Shown: positions 1-10,687, counted from the first letter of the stretch. The stretch: 45,883 bases of DNA from Candidatus Poseidoniales archaeon (GCA_003602605.1 QQRW01000028.1:169129-215011), one strand, 5' to 3'. Notes: generated from the letters alone by a model not told the origin. Made by a program: numbers and translations.

Positions 1-3000
1 GCTGACAGCGTTGAATATATGCCGTTGAGTTTTGATTCACCGTCAGATGAAATGAGTCTCATCCATTACGATTTACGTGATATGGAAAAGGACAGTACAA
101 TGGTCTATGCTACAACTCGTTACGGTTTGACCGTCTTTGATTACGACGAGTTGGTAAGTTATGATCACTGGATGCCAGAAGGCATCGAATTGCATTCGTC
201 CATGCTCCTATCTCAAGACAATCAAAACTTCGCTTTAGCCATCGCATCGAGTGCCGGTCTTGCTGTGGCACCTCTGCAAGCAGACGGAGACTTGGGGCCT
301 TTGAACACGTGGTCTTGGTCGCTTTCAGAGGAACTTTTTGCACTCACTGTTCTCGCAATTGATGGCCAGAACAGTTTCGTCCTTGGATTGGGCAATGCCG
401 GTGAAGGTTCGGTGTTCGAGATTTCGTCTTCTGGTGACATTATTGACCAATTTGCTATCTCTGCGGATTTAGAAACAGCGCTCCGCCAATCAAACGCTAC
501 CGTTACGCATCTTGCTCACGGCCCTGCAGGTGGTGGTGCGAACATACTCTTTGTCGGTACCGATCGAGGATTACTGACCGCCGAGACAACCACCGCTCGA
601 GACGAGTTTGATGCGAGCTGGAGATTTTTCTACACACCTGAAACGACACCATTCACTACAGCAATCGATGAGTTACGCTCGCTTTCGTTAGGCATGGTGG
701 CGAACCCTGCTGAAGTTCGAGCCATGATTCTCGACGGACCGAATGCTGCAAATGCACAGGTTCTGTGGTTTGGTACGCCTTCTGGAGTTCACATGCTGAA
801 CTTGGTGGACAACACTATCTCTCACAGCGGACTTCTAGAACACCCTGGTGTTGAAGGCCGATATGTTCGCGAGTACAACAATGTCCACTCGCTGCATACA
901 ACCGGCGATGAAGTGTTGGTTGGTTCTGTCAAAGGCATGTGGGCAATCTCTGGTGATTACTCTGCCGTCTACGGATTCCAAGAGCAAGAAACCATCTATG
1001 GAGAAATAGTGACAATTGAATCGTTACTCATCGATGGCAACACCACCATATTGACTGGTTCATCTCCTGGACAATTTGCTAATCTTGAACTTATCAATCC
1101 TGGAGCAAATGACTCGGATAACGATGGAATGCCTGACGGTTGGGAAGTCGCCAATGGTTTGGACCCAACCGATCCTTGGGATGCACTCTTCGACACAGAC
1201 AGTGACGGCTTAGACCTCGATCAAGCTGACGATGGATTCCTTGAGCGGCTGTGGACGAACCTTGACGAATACAGATTCGTTTCAGAATCTCTGAACGGGT
1301 ATAATTCAACAAATCCGAAGGTCGGTGACACTGATGGCGACGGCTTAGGCGATGGAAGTGAATATTTCGGCTTCTTCTATGAGACCTCAAATCTATGGTG
1401 CCACTACACAGTGCAAATGGAATATGTCTGCGGTGATTCGGCGGGACTGGCTGCAAACGATACTTACCTCGCCTTGTCGAGCGGCGATCAAGGCACAGAC
1501 CCGACAAACTTCGACACCGATGGTGACGGGATGCCAGATGGATGGGAAATTGAACATCGCAGATGGATCGGCTCTTCGTTTACCGGAGGCAATAATTGGA
1601 CACTTGACCCGAACCGTGCAGAGGATGCGAACTGGGATGCAGACCGAGATGGACTCGCAAACCTGTGCGAGTACCAGTGGTCGGTGGTTCGCAATGCTGC
1701 AGTTGACGGATTATTGTTTGAATCACATGGTGAATCAGTCAATTCAAGCTTGGAATGGTTCGATGCTGACCCGAATAACATCGATTCAGACGGAGATTCC
1801 CTTCCAGATGGTTGGGAATCTGGTGGCTCTTGTACATGGGACCCTTCTCGGCAAGGGGTAAATCCTCTCAACGCATCGGATATCTTTGAAAACCCCGACG
1901 GCGATGGATACGATATCAATCACAACGGTGTTCTCGAGGACAATGAGGCATTTGTTAACTACCTCGAGTTCCACGTTCGCTCGGATTTGTTTAATGGTAA
2001 TCAAACACTAGATGGTGACCTGCTTCCTGACGGGTTCAGCACGGATTTGTTTACCAACATCAGCCTCAATGGTGCACCTGAGGCGACATTTGGCGAGCGT
2101 GCATCTGGTGCAGTTACGGCTCTTCAATCAAGAACTAGCGTTGGTTCATCTGACCCACTCAATGCAGATTCTGATGCCGACGGAATGCCTGATGGTTGGG
2201 AAATTTGGTTTGCACGGTGGAACATCTTAGACGATGCTTGGACACTGAACCCGCTCGATTCTTCTGACCGCTGGCAAGATGCCGATGACGACGGAATGGC
2301 GAATTGGGAAGAATACAATTCGATCGCCCCTGAGTATTCAGAGACTGACCCAGATCGCTCTGCACCTCAATGGTTCGTTACGACTGTTGGTGCGGCATTT
2401 GCCTTGCAGCAGTGGCCCGGTAACAGCGTTGAATTTTCTTTTGGCTCGTTTATCGAATCAGACCAAATCAACATCTCTGGCTGGACATCCGATCCGAACA
2501 ACGTTGATACTGACGGAGATGGAATGATTGATGGAATTGAGCAATTGTTCACTTCATGGAATTTGACTGCCGGTCGCTGGACCCTAAATCCGTTGGTTGC
2601 TGGTGATGGCTTGTTCGATGGTGACAGTGACGGACTTACCGACAGCCAAGAGTTTGCAGTTGCGACAGAAAATCCTGAGAATGGGATGGAACATCCATCT
2701 GATGCTCCACTTTTGCACTTAGACGGTGATGTACAGCAACCAACCGAAAAAGCCCAGCGTGTTTTCAATATTCTCATAACCAAAGAAACCCGTGGTAAGA
2801 GGCTGCTGGCTGATTTTAACGACTGGCAGGCCGGAGTTCCCCCGAATGCAATTTTGTCAACACTTCTTGGCATGACTGATCCTACTAATCCAGATACTGA
2901 TGATGATGGCATGTATGATGGCTTCGAATACTGGTTCACTGAGTGGGATTTAGAGGAGAATCGGTGGAGCATGAATCCACTTATTGATAGCGATGTTAAT

Positions 3001-4611
3001 CTCGATTCCGACGGAGACAGTTTCGACTGCGATGGTGACGGAAACATCTCTATGGACGAGAGGTTCTCGAATTTACGTGAATGGGAGTCAAGAACCTATG
3101 GTAAGTTCAGCGAACGATTTTCAGTACCACCGGAAGCTGGTCTCATCGACTTTGGTGAAGATGCCATTCAAGCATATATGGAGGAACTCGGTTTTACTTC
3201 AGCGCAGGCACAACAAGCGTTGTATGTCGACTTTGCATCAAAGAGTCAAGAAAGTACAGACAGAATGATTATGATTAACGAATTTAATGCTGAGAACTTC
3301 AATCGGACTCTACTCGGAGTTGCGGATCCGACCGATTCTGATTCGGACTCGGATGGTATTGTAGATGGATGGGAATATTGCTATGCATTGTATGGTATGG
3401 ATGACCCAACCACAATCAATCACTGGGCTTCAAACCCGCTCAATCCTTGGGATGTAAACTACGATGGTGATCATGATGGATGGTATGATCGCTCTGCATT
3501 TGACCAACCTGCTGAACAAGGTACATGGTTTGAGCGTACTTTCACACCAAGTACATCCGTTATACAGTCTGGTGTTGGCGACTTACCGTTTACCAACTGG
3601 ATGGAGTGGGACAACCAAACGCGTCCAGACTTGAACGATTCAGATGGCGATAGTGTATCGTATACAACAGTGGTTTCAAACGGACAAGTCATTTCACACG
3701 AGCAAGATTTCAATCTTTCAGATGGTCGTGAGGTATTCAAGTATGGCATAAATCCAAGTGATAACGATTCAGATGGGGACATGATCCCTGACTGGTATGA
3801 ATATGCGAAGGCTTGGAACGAAGGTAATGATAACTACAGCACATACATGCAAATACGAGTCGTGTGGATTGATGCCGCCACAGGCGGGGCCTGTACAACC
3901 GATACCAATTCATGTCTTCCGCTCTCACAGCAGGGCGCAGAAGGTGTTTTGTCTCGTCCAGACTTATCGTTCACATGGTTCACGATGAACCCTGCAGATC
4001 CACTGGATGCAAACTTCGACCCCGATCAAGACGGTAATTGGGACTGTACTGGTGCCGGTTGTGTTTACGAACCCTACACCAACTTCCAAGAATTCTTTGC
4101 AATCACGACATCAGATCTTTCTTCACCGAATGCAGTGCGCCTTAGCGGCCTAATTTACGACGGAGAGATTGTTCAAGAATGGTGGCAACTTCGGGCTGCA
4201 TTGCTGAAATTGGATGACACCGGTTCGAGCACAGAGAACTACCTTAAGATGGACAAATCATTCGGAAATGATATTCGGTTTGCTTACGTAGTAGATGATA
4301 AAGACACCAATTTCCTTCTCTTGGACTCGAGTGATGATGAAGTCTTACTTGCAGGGAACCTTACAGACCCTTGGGAAATATACTATGTTGGCTCACCGAA
4401 TACTGCTCCAGTGCGTTCAGTTGGCGAGCATGAATTGGGCTGGTATCTTCTGGATTACGATAACGACCACATTGCTGAAGGAACGGATCCAACCAATTGG
4501 GATTCAGATGGTGATTGGATGGTTGACTGGTTTGAAGTTCATGATGATGAGGAAGATGGCATCCGAGGTGACTCCTCACCGATCCGTTACGATTCACGCC
4601 AAACCGGATGA
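1..4611 (+). CDS. Giant Asp-rich (TSP3-like) repeat exoprotein, 5'-truncated
   Basis: The reading frame is open to the left window edge, so the ATG at 19 is probably internal and the N-terminus is missing. The first ~350 residues contain short beta-strand units with recurring patterns such as LFVGTDRGLL, LWFGTPSGVHML and VLVGSVKGMWAI, typical of a beta-propeller. From about residue 365 there are roughly ten Asp-rich motifs of the type DxDGDGMPDGWE, as in calcium-binding thrombospondin type-3-like repeats. Many are followed by W(T/S)xNPL...D.D.DG...EY, giving a super-repeat of about 110-160 residues. No C-terminal membrane helix or sorting motif is visible; the protein ends in a polar stretch. 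A secreted or surface structural/adhesive role with Ca2+-stabilised repeats is inferred. The next gene, also a giant exoprotein, starts 67 bp downstream. Confidence 0.85.
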   Translation, partial: ADSVEYMPLSFDSPSDEMSLIHYDLRDMEKDSTMVYATTRYGLTVFDYDELVSYDHWMPEGIELHSSMLLSQDNQNFALAIASSAGLAVAPLQADGDLGPLNTWSWSLSEELFALTVLAIDGQNSFVLGLGNAGEGSVFEISSSGDIIDQFAISADLETALRQSNATVTHLAHGPAGGGANILFVGTDRGLLTAETTTARDEFDASWRFFYTPETTPFTTAIDELRSLSLGMVANPAEVRAMILDGPNAANAQVLWFGTPSGVHMLNLVDNTISHSGLLEHPGVEGRYVREYNNVHSLHTTGDEVLVGSVKGMWAISGDYSAVYGFQEQETIYGEIVTIESLLIDGNTTILTGSSPGQFANLELINPGANDSDNDGMPDGWEVANGLDPTDPWDALFDTDSDGLDLDQADDGFLERLWTNLDEYRFVSESLNGYNSTNPKVGDTDGDGLGDGSEYFGFFYETSNLWCHYTVQMEYVCGDSAGLAANDTYLALSSGDQGTDPTNFDTDGDGMPDGWEIEHRRWIGSSFTGGNNWTLDPNRAEDANWDADRDGLANLCEYQWSVVRNAAVDGLLFESHGESVNSSLEWFDADPNNIDSDGDSLPDGWESGGSCTWDPSRQGVNPLNASDIFENPDGDGYDINHNGVLEDNEAFVNYLEFHVRSDLFNGNQTLDGDLLPDGFSTDLFTNISLNGAPEATFGERASGAVTALQSRTSVGSSDPLNADSDADGMPDGWEIWFARWNILDDAWTLNPLDSSDRWQDADDDGMANWEEYNSIAPEYSETDPDRSAPQWFVTTVGAAFALQQWPGNSVEFSFGSFIESDQINISGWTSDPNNVDTDGDGMIDGIEQLFTSWNLTAGRWTLNPLVAGDGLFDGDSDGLTDSQEFAVATENPENGMEHPSDAPLLHLDGDVQQPTEKAQRVFNILITKETRGKRLLADFNDWQAGVPPNAILSTLLGMTDPTNPDTDDDGMYDGFEYWFTEWDLEENRWSMNPLIDSDVNLDSDGDSFDCDGDGNISMDERFSNLREWESRTYGKFSERFSVPPEAGLIDFGEDAIQAYMEELGFTSAQAQQALYVDFASKSQESTDRMIMINEFNAENFNRTLLGVADPTDSDSDSDGIVDGWEYCYALYGMDDPTTINHWASNPLNPWDVNYDGDHDGWYDRSAFDQPAEQGTWFERTFTPSTSVIQSGVGDLPFTNWMEWDNQTRPDLNDSDGDSVSYTTVVSNGQVISHEQDFNLSDGREVFKYGINPSDNDSDGDMIPDWYEYAKAWNEGNDNYSTYMQIRVVWIDAATGGACTTDTNSCLPLSQQGAEGVLSRPDLSFTWFTMNPADPLDANFDPDQDGNWDCTGAGCVYEPYTNFQEFFAITTSDLSSPNAVRLSGLIYDGEIVQEWWQLRAALLKLDDTGSSTENYLKMDKSFGNDIRFAYVVDDKDTNFLLLDSSDDEVLLAGNLTDPWEIYYVGSPNTAPVRSVGEHELGWYLLDYDNDHIAEGTDPTNWDSDGDWMVDWFEVHDDEEDGIRGDSSPIRYDSRQTG

Positions 4612-4632
4612 AATCCATCTCACCTGTAAGGG

Positions 4633-4638
4633 TATAAT
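4633..4638 (+). promoter_or_regulatory. Possible TATA box for the 1848-aa exoprotein gene
   Basis: TATAAT lies in the short gap between two giant exoprotein genes. It is about 40 bp before the ATG at 4679, which would put transcription start some 15-20 nt before the start codon. A purine-rich GGGGAG (4668-4673) sits at Shine-Dalgarno distance. The assignment rests only on position and composition. Confidence 0.3.
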
Positions 4639-4678
4639 TCAAAGGCCATAGCGCCTGTGGGTACTACGGGGAGCAGTC

Positions 4679-7600
4679 ATGCAAAACGAATTTTCCAACG
4701 GGCGCGGCATAATGTTCGCACTTTTTCTCATCATGGTCCTGTCTCCAATGGGCCCAATGGCAGAAGTATTCGTAGGTTCTGCAGATGCTGCAGGCGTATC
4801 TCGCCACATCTATGAGTTCAGTGATGGTACGACAGAACATGTGGCATTGTATCAAGGTGCGAATCCTGATATTGGGGCAGAAGTAAGCCTACCCAAAGGT
4901 GCACATGTCACTGAAGTTTCCATGACACTCTCTGGAGCATCTGCTACTGGTTGGAGCCAGTCGGTAACTGACGACCGTGATGAATGGATTGCAGGTGACG
5001 CTTCATCAACCGATTCGCGCAGCGGAGAACTGAGTCTTGATTTGTCGAACAGTTCGACAAGCTTCTTTGCGCATGGGACTGATGAAGCAATAAATCCAAC
5101 ATCAGACGCATGGCTGGACAACGGTTCATACGCTGTACGCCAACCACACACATCCAACTCAACTGAAAGTAGGTTTTCTCAACAAGTTCTCAAGTCCTCA
5201 AACGCATTGATGAAACAAAGTCAAGGTGCAGTTCTCAAGCATCATGACTGGTTGTTTATGTCGACATGGAGTACTTCCACATTCCAAAACATCGTTCACA
5301 GGCTTTATCCAAACAATGCTACCAAAGAATCAGTCATTACATTAGACCAAGCACAGTGCACTCTACCAAATCTACACTCATCTTCATACTATGCAAACTA
5401 TGGATTCCGTGATTGGACGATTACCGACGATGAACGTATGTTTGCCATATTGTCTGGATACAAATACCACTATTCCTCCTCAGCCCCTACGCAATATCAC
5501 CGTGTTTTGGAAATGGATATCTCAAGGGATGATGTTTGGACATGTATAGACTCTTATGATGTATCTCCGCAGTATTCAGATTACACTGCGATTGCATACG
5601 ACCGCACGACGGAAGACGTTTGGATTGTACACAATGCGCAACGAAGAATCGTCCCTTACACATTCGGTGATGCTCCTGATGGGACATACACTCGTGGAGA
5701 CGATATGTATTCGTTTTCATCTTCATCTGGCAGCTCTTGGGAGTGTGGCAAAACCGGACAACAAGTTCGTGGGTTGGAAGTGAATGAAACGACGTTCTTC
5801 ATGCGTTGCCAAAAAGGCTCGACGAGTCAAGACAAGGACCAACTGGAAGCATGGACGGTCTCTGGATCATCCACTTCTCTCGTCCCTCAGTCCGGAACAC
5901 GACTCCTCTCAGCACTCGGTTATGGACTCCAATTTGATGGTTCACGTTTTGTCACAATCGATTGTGGGTATTCGACTTGGTCGTCATCGACGCTTTACTA
6001 CCGAGAATACGGCACTGGATGGCAATTCAAGACAACACCTGCGCCAGGCACAACTACTTGGCTTGGACCAATGATTAGTTCGAACGAACCGGTTCTTGCT
6101 GCAAACATGCAGACCTACTGGTCAGCCGCATCGATTGGCGACCGTGTTGATTACTGGATTTCCGCCGATAACGGAACGCACTGGGAGCCAGTGACTTCCA
6201 ATTCCACGATTCACTTTGATTATCCCGGTAAGGAACTCATTTGGAAAGCCCAACTCATTGGCTCAACTGCAGTTTCATGGTGGGTCGATGTCGAGTATGC
6301 TACAGAATACATAACGTCCGGTAGTTGGACTTCTCCGCCTCAAGTCACCGGCACCAAAGTCGGCAAAGTTCGACCCAATTGGCAGGCAGATGTTCCAGCA
6401 GGAACATCTGTTCTTGTACAGGTTTCAAACGATAACGGCTCGTCATGGTTACCAGCACTTAACAATCAAGAAGTCAGTTTCCCTTCAACCGAAGCAGGCG
6501 ATACCATTCGCTACGCAATCAGTATGACTTCATCTGATGCCTCTATTACCCCACTCATCGATTCAGTGACCATGGAGTACGAAGAAGGCTATCCAGACCG
6601 ACCCAAGATTGACATAGGCAACGACCTCGTTTGGGATTGGGAGTCGGTACTTTTCCTCAATGAATCATCGGTCATTGCTAGTGATATGTCCCTCGTTAAT
6701 GCTGAAGTGAAATCCCAGCCCACCCTTGTTCAAGCGTTTAATTCATTTATCCCTCAGAACGGTGATGGTGATGTTACCATTCCTATAGCGATCAAGGCAG
6801 CAACACCGGGGCGTGTTAAAATCTCCAACATTGATATTGCGTACAAGTTGCAAACCCGAGCAGTCGATGCTTCACTCGAAGGTGGGATGATTTCCCCCGA
6901 TGGAGTGATGAGAAATTTGCATGTTCGTGTAGCGCCTGGTGATGATGTCGACCGTGTGACGAGTGCACTTGTTGCTCTCAACAATTCATACGGGGAAAAC
7001 CCGGCTTTTGAATGGGAGCGCGGTGATACATGTTCAGTTGTTAGCGATGCAGGTGGTATTGTTCAGTTTGATGTAGCGAACTGCACTTCCGTGACGGACT
7101 CCACTGGTCAAGTTACAATTCGAATGCCAATGTCAGTAAATTGGACATGGGATGATGAAAGTGAATTGCAGGCACTGATTTCAGTCGATGATGAATTGGG
7201 CCAGGCGGTCGCTGCTTGGGAGACCGATTCTTTGGACATGGTTGTGGAAAACGATATCCAACTTGACGGACTTCGAGTGTTTGAAGAAACAGGCAGAGAA
7301 TTGTATTCTCTCGACTGGGTGCGTGGCGGATATCAGATTTCGTTTACCGGCGTGATACACTTCCAAAACTCTCAACTTACTCCGTTAGGTGGTCAGTTTG
7401 CCCTACGGATTTTGGGTCAAAACGTGACCTATGATGGTGACCCCATCGGCGAACCAGTCGAACTTGCCCGTGAACAGAATCCTGCATTTGGTGCCTTCAA
7501 CATCACCATCACTTCTCCAATGGAGTCAACACCTGGGGGTATGGTATTCTATGTGGAAGCAACTGATTTGAAAAACGGTTCAATGTTTACCAACCCGGGC

Positions 7601-10225
7601 TACAATACTATTCGCCTAGTATTGGATGGGAATTCGCCTCTTGTTCTAGGTTCAACCCCTGAAGATGGCTCTGAACGTCATGCTGGACCACCTGCACCGG
7701 GAGGCCAAGCTCTCAGCTTCGTGATTCAAGACTCAGTCGATCCACCGAGCCAAATTACTCTCAACTACTGGATTGGATGCAAGGCAAGTGAGGCAATCGG
7801 TTGCAGCGATTACAATTTCGATGGTCTACCAAACGCAAATGAGTACGAAATGAAGGTCCTCAATTCACCTGATACTCAAACTGGTGGATTGAACATCTTT
7901 GATGGCCTTATCGATGATTCGATGCTCGAACATGGCCAACTCGTTTCCTACTTTATCACAGGAAAGGATGCTCAAGATAACGCTATTGCGATGGGTGGTG
8001 GGCCCGTTTGTCCAGATAGTAATACTGCATGCGGTTATGTTCCTGGTGAGACAGAACCGGATTGGGACAATGATTTGGGAACATATCGTATACGTGTAGA
8101 GTTTGAACCCAAATTGGATTTAGACAATTCCACTATTCTTGGACATGATGATTCTTCACCACTCCATCCAGGAATCCCATATACTGCTCAAATTGTTCTT
8201 TCTGACCGCAACGGATGGGAAGACATTCAGTACATTCAATTGGCACTTGGTGGAGACTTTGAAGACGATGAGAGTTCACTTTTCATCTCCTTGACAAAAG
8301 GCCATGATGGTATGCCTATCGCTGTCATGGAATCCGGCTCTGCAAACATCGCCGTTTCAAACCTCTATTCAAGTGTGAGTCTCGATGAAAACGATAATTC
8401 CATCATCAAGATTCTTGCTCGATTCCAACTCACATGGACGTTCCCTGAAGTCTTTGATACCGACGGACAAAGTTTGGTGATTCCAAAGATTCTAGTCACG
8501 GACTTGCCATGTAACGATATTGAAGTCACGCCATGTTTCGAAGCCAAGGAAGGTTTGGGTAACGATGCCTGGAGCCTTGACAATGATTTCCGATTTGACA
8601 CCATGGAAGGTCACATACGTGCAGTTGAACTCCGTGACGGGACAAACCACTACAATTCTGAATTCGAAGAAACTCTCATTGGTGCGGGGCAAGCGCTTCG
8701 TGTCAACGGTCGAATCCTTTTCTCTGAAGATGAAACCCCTGCGCCTCCGGGTGCATTTGATGTCGTATTTGGTGACTATGACAACACATGGACGACCTCG
8801 ACCCGTGAGGACGGCGAGTTCAGTCTCGATTTATTGATCCCATCCGTTCCATCCGGTCATCTTGATTTACAGTTAGGCCTCGGTGATTTGCCAGGTTTCG
8901 CAATGGATGAAACCTCTATCACGCAACGTGTTCGTTTGGCTGTGGACAGTTCACGACCAACAATCGCAGCCATCACTCTTGATGAAGTCACGACGGGTTC
9001 ACCACTCTCGATTGGTGCCTGTGGTGACTTGCTTGTGATGCTTGAAACACTCGATGACTACGGCTTCGATATGGACGAACCAGCAGTTCTTCACTACAGG
9101 GTTCGTGCTGGCGAGGCTGAAATATCAAGAGGCAGTGTTCCGCTTCCGGATACGACTCCATTCGGTGAGCAGTTCTTTTGGACCGGTAGCCTCGATTTGA
9201 CAGATGCGGGAGCAACGACTCTTCTGCCTTCGTACATGGTGGATGTTTGGGTCTCCGGGTCTGATTCCGCAGGTAATCCATTTGATACAATTGGCAACTC
9301 CATCAATGAACCGATTGCATCATGGTCATTGGCCTTGCTTGGGCCAAGTATCGACCTTAACGCTGCAACCAGCAGTTTCTCTTGGGACGACCCAAGTCCA
9401 ATCGCACAACAATCTGTGAACCTTGATTTCGAAGTTCGGAACATTGGTGGTAAGGGGGATGTTGCTTTGGTTCTACAGCGTGCTGTTGAAGGTGGATTTT
9501 GGGAGGATGTAGCGCGAGTTGACATTGTTGCCACGGCTGGCGGCGATCTCACCGGTTCTCTGCCAACTGTAGCAAATGCAGGTGTTGGTGAAAGTATTGA
9601 ATTCCGCCTCCTTGTTTTGGTTGATGAGGTTGAAATGGACCGCGCCTCGCTCGACCCACTGTTCATCAAAGAGCAGACGATTCGTGACGGAGAAGCATTG
9701 GCAAAACAAGCTCAAGAAGGGACATTCAGTATTGTTCTCTACATTATTGCACTGCTTTCGCTGAGCATGGCTATGTATCTCCTAGTGATGAATCGACGAA
9801 TCCGTGAAGGCGACTTAGATGCTGGTGCTGAGGACCAAACTGACGAAGTGCTCGAAGATCTTGAAAAGACGAAACAAATTCCATCAATTGATTCAAATCT
9901 GCCTGCTCCAACTGGTTTGGCATCTGGAGTGCCTCAACCGAATCCATCGGTTGTCTTCAGCCCAAATGTTGAGCCAACACCCGCCTCTCTGTCAGCTTCC
10001 CTTTCTGCATCTAAACCTGGTTCTTCTTCACCAGGTCTGGTTCAAAACATCACTTACAACATCACGGACAGTGCGGTGGGAGCAATTCCGACTACGAATT
10101 CAGTTAATGACGGTATGCCGGCTAGAGCTCCACCACCTCTACCTCCTACCGGTCTACCTGAAGGATGGACGCTCGATCAATGGAATCATTTCGGTTGGCA
10201 ATATATTGAATCAATGAAGAAGTGA
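4679..10225 (+). CDS. Giant membrane-anchored exoprotein with GLPxGWT tail
   Basis: This 1848-aa protein has a hydrophobic N-terminal segment (about residues 11-30) consistent with a signal peptide. A very long extracellular part rich in Ser/Thr/Asn/Asp follows, then one C-terminal transmembrane helix near residues 1683-1705 (FSIVLYIIALLSLSMAMYLL), a basic stop-transfer stretch (NRRIREG) and a ~140-residue cytosolic Pro/Ser-rich tail. The tail ends in LPPTGLPEGWTLDQWNHFGWQ, nearly the same as the end of the S8 protease at 35914-40893. The ectodomain looks like a string of beta-sandwich/Ig-like modules, but I recognise no catalytic motif. A cell-surface binding or structural role is inferred. 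The small gene that follows starts 9 bp after the stop, so the two are probably co-transcribed. Confidence 0.9.
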   Translation: MQNEFSNGRGIMFALFLIMVLSPMGPMAEVFVGSADAAGVSRHIYEFSDGTTEHVALYQGANPDIGAEVSLPKGAHVTEVSMTLSGASATGWSQSVTDDRDEWIAGDASSTDSRSGELSLDLSNSSTSFFAHGTDEAINPTSDAWLDNGSYAVRQPHTSNSTESRFSQQVLKSSNALMKQSQGAVLKHHDWLFMSTWSTSTFQNIVHRLYPNNATKESVITLDQAQCTLPNLHSSSYYANYGFRDWTITDDERMFAILSGYKYHYSSSAPTQYHRVLEMDISRDDVWTCIDSYDVSPQYSDYTAIAYDRTTEDVWIVHNAQRRIVPYTFGDAPDGTYTRGDDMYSFSSSSGSSWECGKTGQQVRGLEVNETTFFMRCQKGSTSQDKDQLEAWTVSGSSTSLVPQSGTRLLSALGYGLQFDGSRFVTIDCGYSTWSSSTLYYREYGTGWQFKTTPAPGTTTWLGPMISSNEPVLAANMQTYWSAASIGDRVDYWISADNGTHWEPVTSNSTIHFDYPGKELIWKAQLIGSTAVSWWVDVEYATEYITSGSWTSPPQVTGTKVGKVRPNWQADVPAGTSVLVQVSNDNGSSWLPALNNQEVSFPSTEAGDTIRYAISMTSSDASITPLIDSVTMEYEEGYPDRPKIDIGNDLVWDWESVLFLNESSVIASDMSLVNAEVKSQPTLVQAFNSFIPQNGDGDVTIPIAIKAATPGRVKISNIDIAYKLQTRAVDASLEGGMISPDGVMRNLHVRVAPGDDVDRVTSALVALNNSYGENPAFEWERGDTCSVVSDAGGIVQFDVANCTSVTDSTGQVTIRMPMSVNWTWDDESELQALISVDDELGQAVAAWETDSLDMVVENDIQLDGLRVFEETGRELYSLDWVRGGYQISFTGVIHFQNSQLTPLGGQFALRILGQNVTYDGDPIGEPVELAREQNPAFGAFNITITSPMESTPGGMVFYVEATDLKNGSMFTNPGYNTIRLVLDGNSPLVLGSTPEDGSERHAGPPAPGGQALSFVIQDSVDPPSQITLNYWIGCKASEAIGCSDYNFDGLPNANEYEMKVLNSPDTQTGGLNIFDGLIDDSMLEHGQLVSYFITGKDAQDNAIAMGGGPVCPDSNTACGYVPGETEPDWDNDLGTYRIRVEFEPKLDLDNSTILGHDDSSPLHPGIPYTAQIVLSDRNGWEDIQYIQLALGGDFEDDESSLFISLTKGHDGMPIAVMESGSANIAVSNLYSSVSLDENDNSIIKILARFQLTWTFPEVFDTDGQSLVIPKILVTDLPCNDIEVTPCFEAKEGLGNDAWSLDNDFRFDTMEGHIRAVELRDGTNHYNSEFEETLIGAGQALRVNGRILFSEDETPAPPGAFDVVFGDYDNTWTTSTREDGEFSLDLLIPSVPSGHLDLQLGLGDLPGFAMDETSITQRVRLAVDSSRPTIAAITLDEVTTGSPLSIGACGDLLVMLETLDDYGFDMDEPAVLHYRVRAGEAEISRGSVPLPDTTPFGEQFFWTGSLDLTDAGATTLLPSYMVDVWVSGSDSAGNPFDTIGNSINEPIASWSLALLGPSIDLNAATSSFSWDDPSPIAQQSVNLDFEVRNIGGKGDVALVLQRAVEGGFWEDVARVDIVATAGGDLTGSLPTVANAGVGESIEFRLLVLVDEVEMDRASLDPLFIKEQTIRDGEALAKQAQEGTFSIVLYIIALLSLSMAMYLLVMNRRIREGDLDAGAEDQTDEVLEDLEKTKQIPSIDSNLPAPTGLASGVPQPNPSVVFSPNVEPTPASLSASLSASKPGSSSPGLVQNITYNITDSAVGAIPTTNSVNDGMPARAPPPLPPTGLPEGWTLDQWNHFGWQYIESMKK

Positions 10226-10234
10226 GTTGTCGAC

Positions 10235-10687
10235 ATGTCCGGTGAAGATGCATCCGCAGTGGATGGAATGGTGACGCTGCAAGAACGGATGGTCAACTTG
10301 ATCAACCAACTCAATATGCCACTCATTGAGGTCAGTCTCGTACTTAGTAAACACATTGCAGGCCTATCTCGTTCGCTCGATGAGCACATCAATGCAACGC
10401 AGCAACAGTTTCCCGAGACGGTAACCCATCCATGGCCTATTCAGAACGGTGGCGGCGAGGATTCAAGCTTCCAGTTTGATTTGGAAAAAATCTTCAAGAT
10501 TATCGACGAGGACAGAATGGATATCTTAGCGACACTTATTCGTGTCACTTTGGTTGAGATTGATGCCTCAATTGCAGAGGGGCTTCTCGCTTTACGGCCT
10601 TGGGAGGCGCTTTCAAGAACACAGTTGTCGAACGCTAAGAGCCCTGGGCAATTGTTTTCACCTCTCGAGATTCCTGATGAGTGGTAA
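10235..10687 (+). CDS. Small helical protein of unknown function
   Basis: This 150-aa protein is not recognised. It has no signal peptide, membrane helix or cysteine motif and appears mostly helical, with amphipathic stretches around residues 12-50 (LQERMVNLINQLNMPLIEVSLVLSKHIAG) and 80-120. It starts 9 bp after the giant exoprotein gene, and the lipoprotein protease gene follows 36 bp later, so an operon is likely. A cytosolic partner of the upstream protein's tail is one possibility, based on position only. Confidence 0.75.
   Translation: MSGEDASAVDGMVTLQERMVNLINQLNMPLIEVSLVLSKHIAGLSRSLDEHINATQQQFPETVTHPWPIQNGGGEDSSFQFDLEKIFKIIDEDRMDILATLIRVTLVEIDASIAEGLLALRPWEALSRTQLSNAKSPGQLFSPLEIPDEW

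Noticed and set aside
2367-3047. 226-aa minus-strand ORF inside the Asp-rich repeat gene
   Set aside because: Ser/Pro-rich shadow produced by the repeated GAT/GAC-rich codons on the plus strand.
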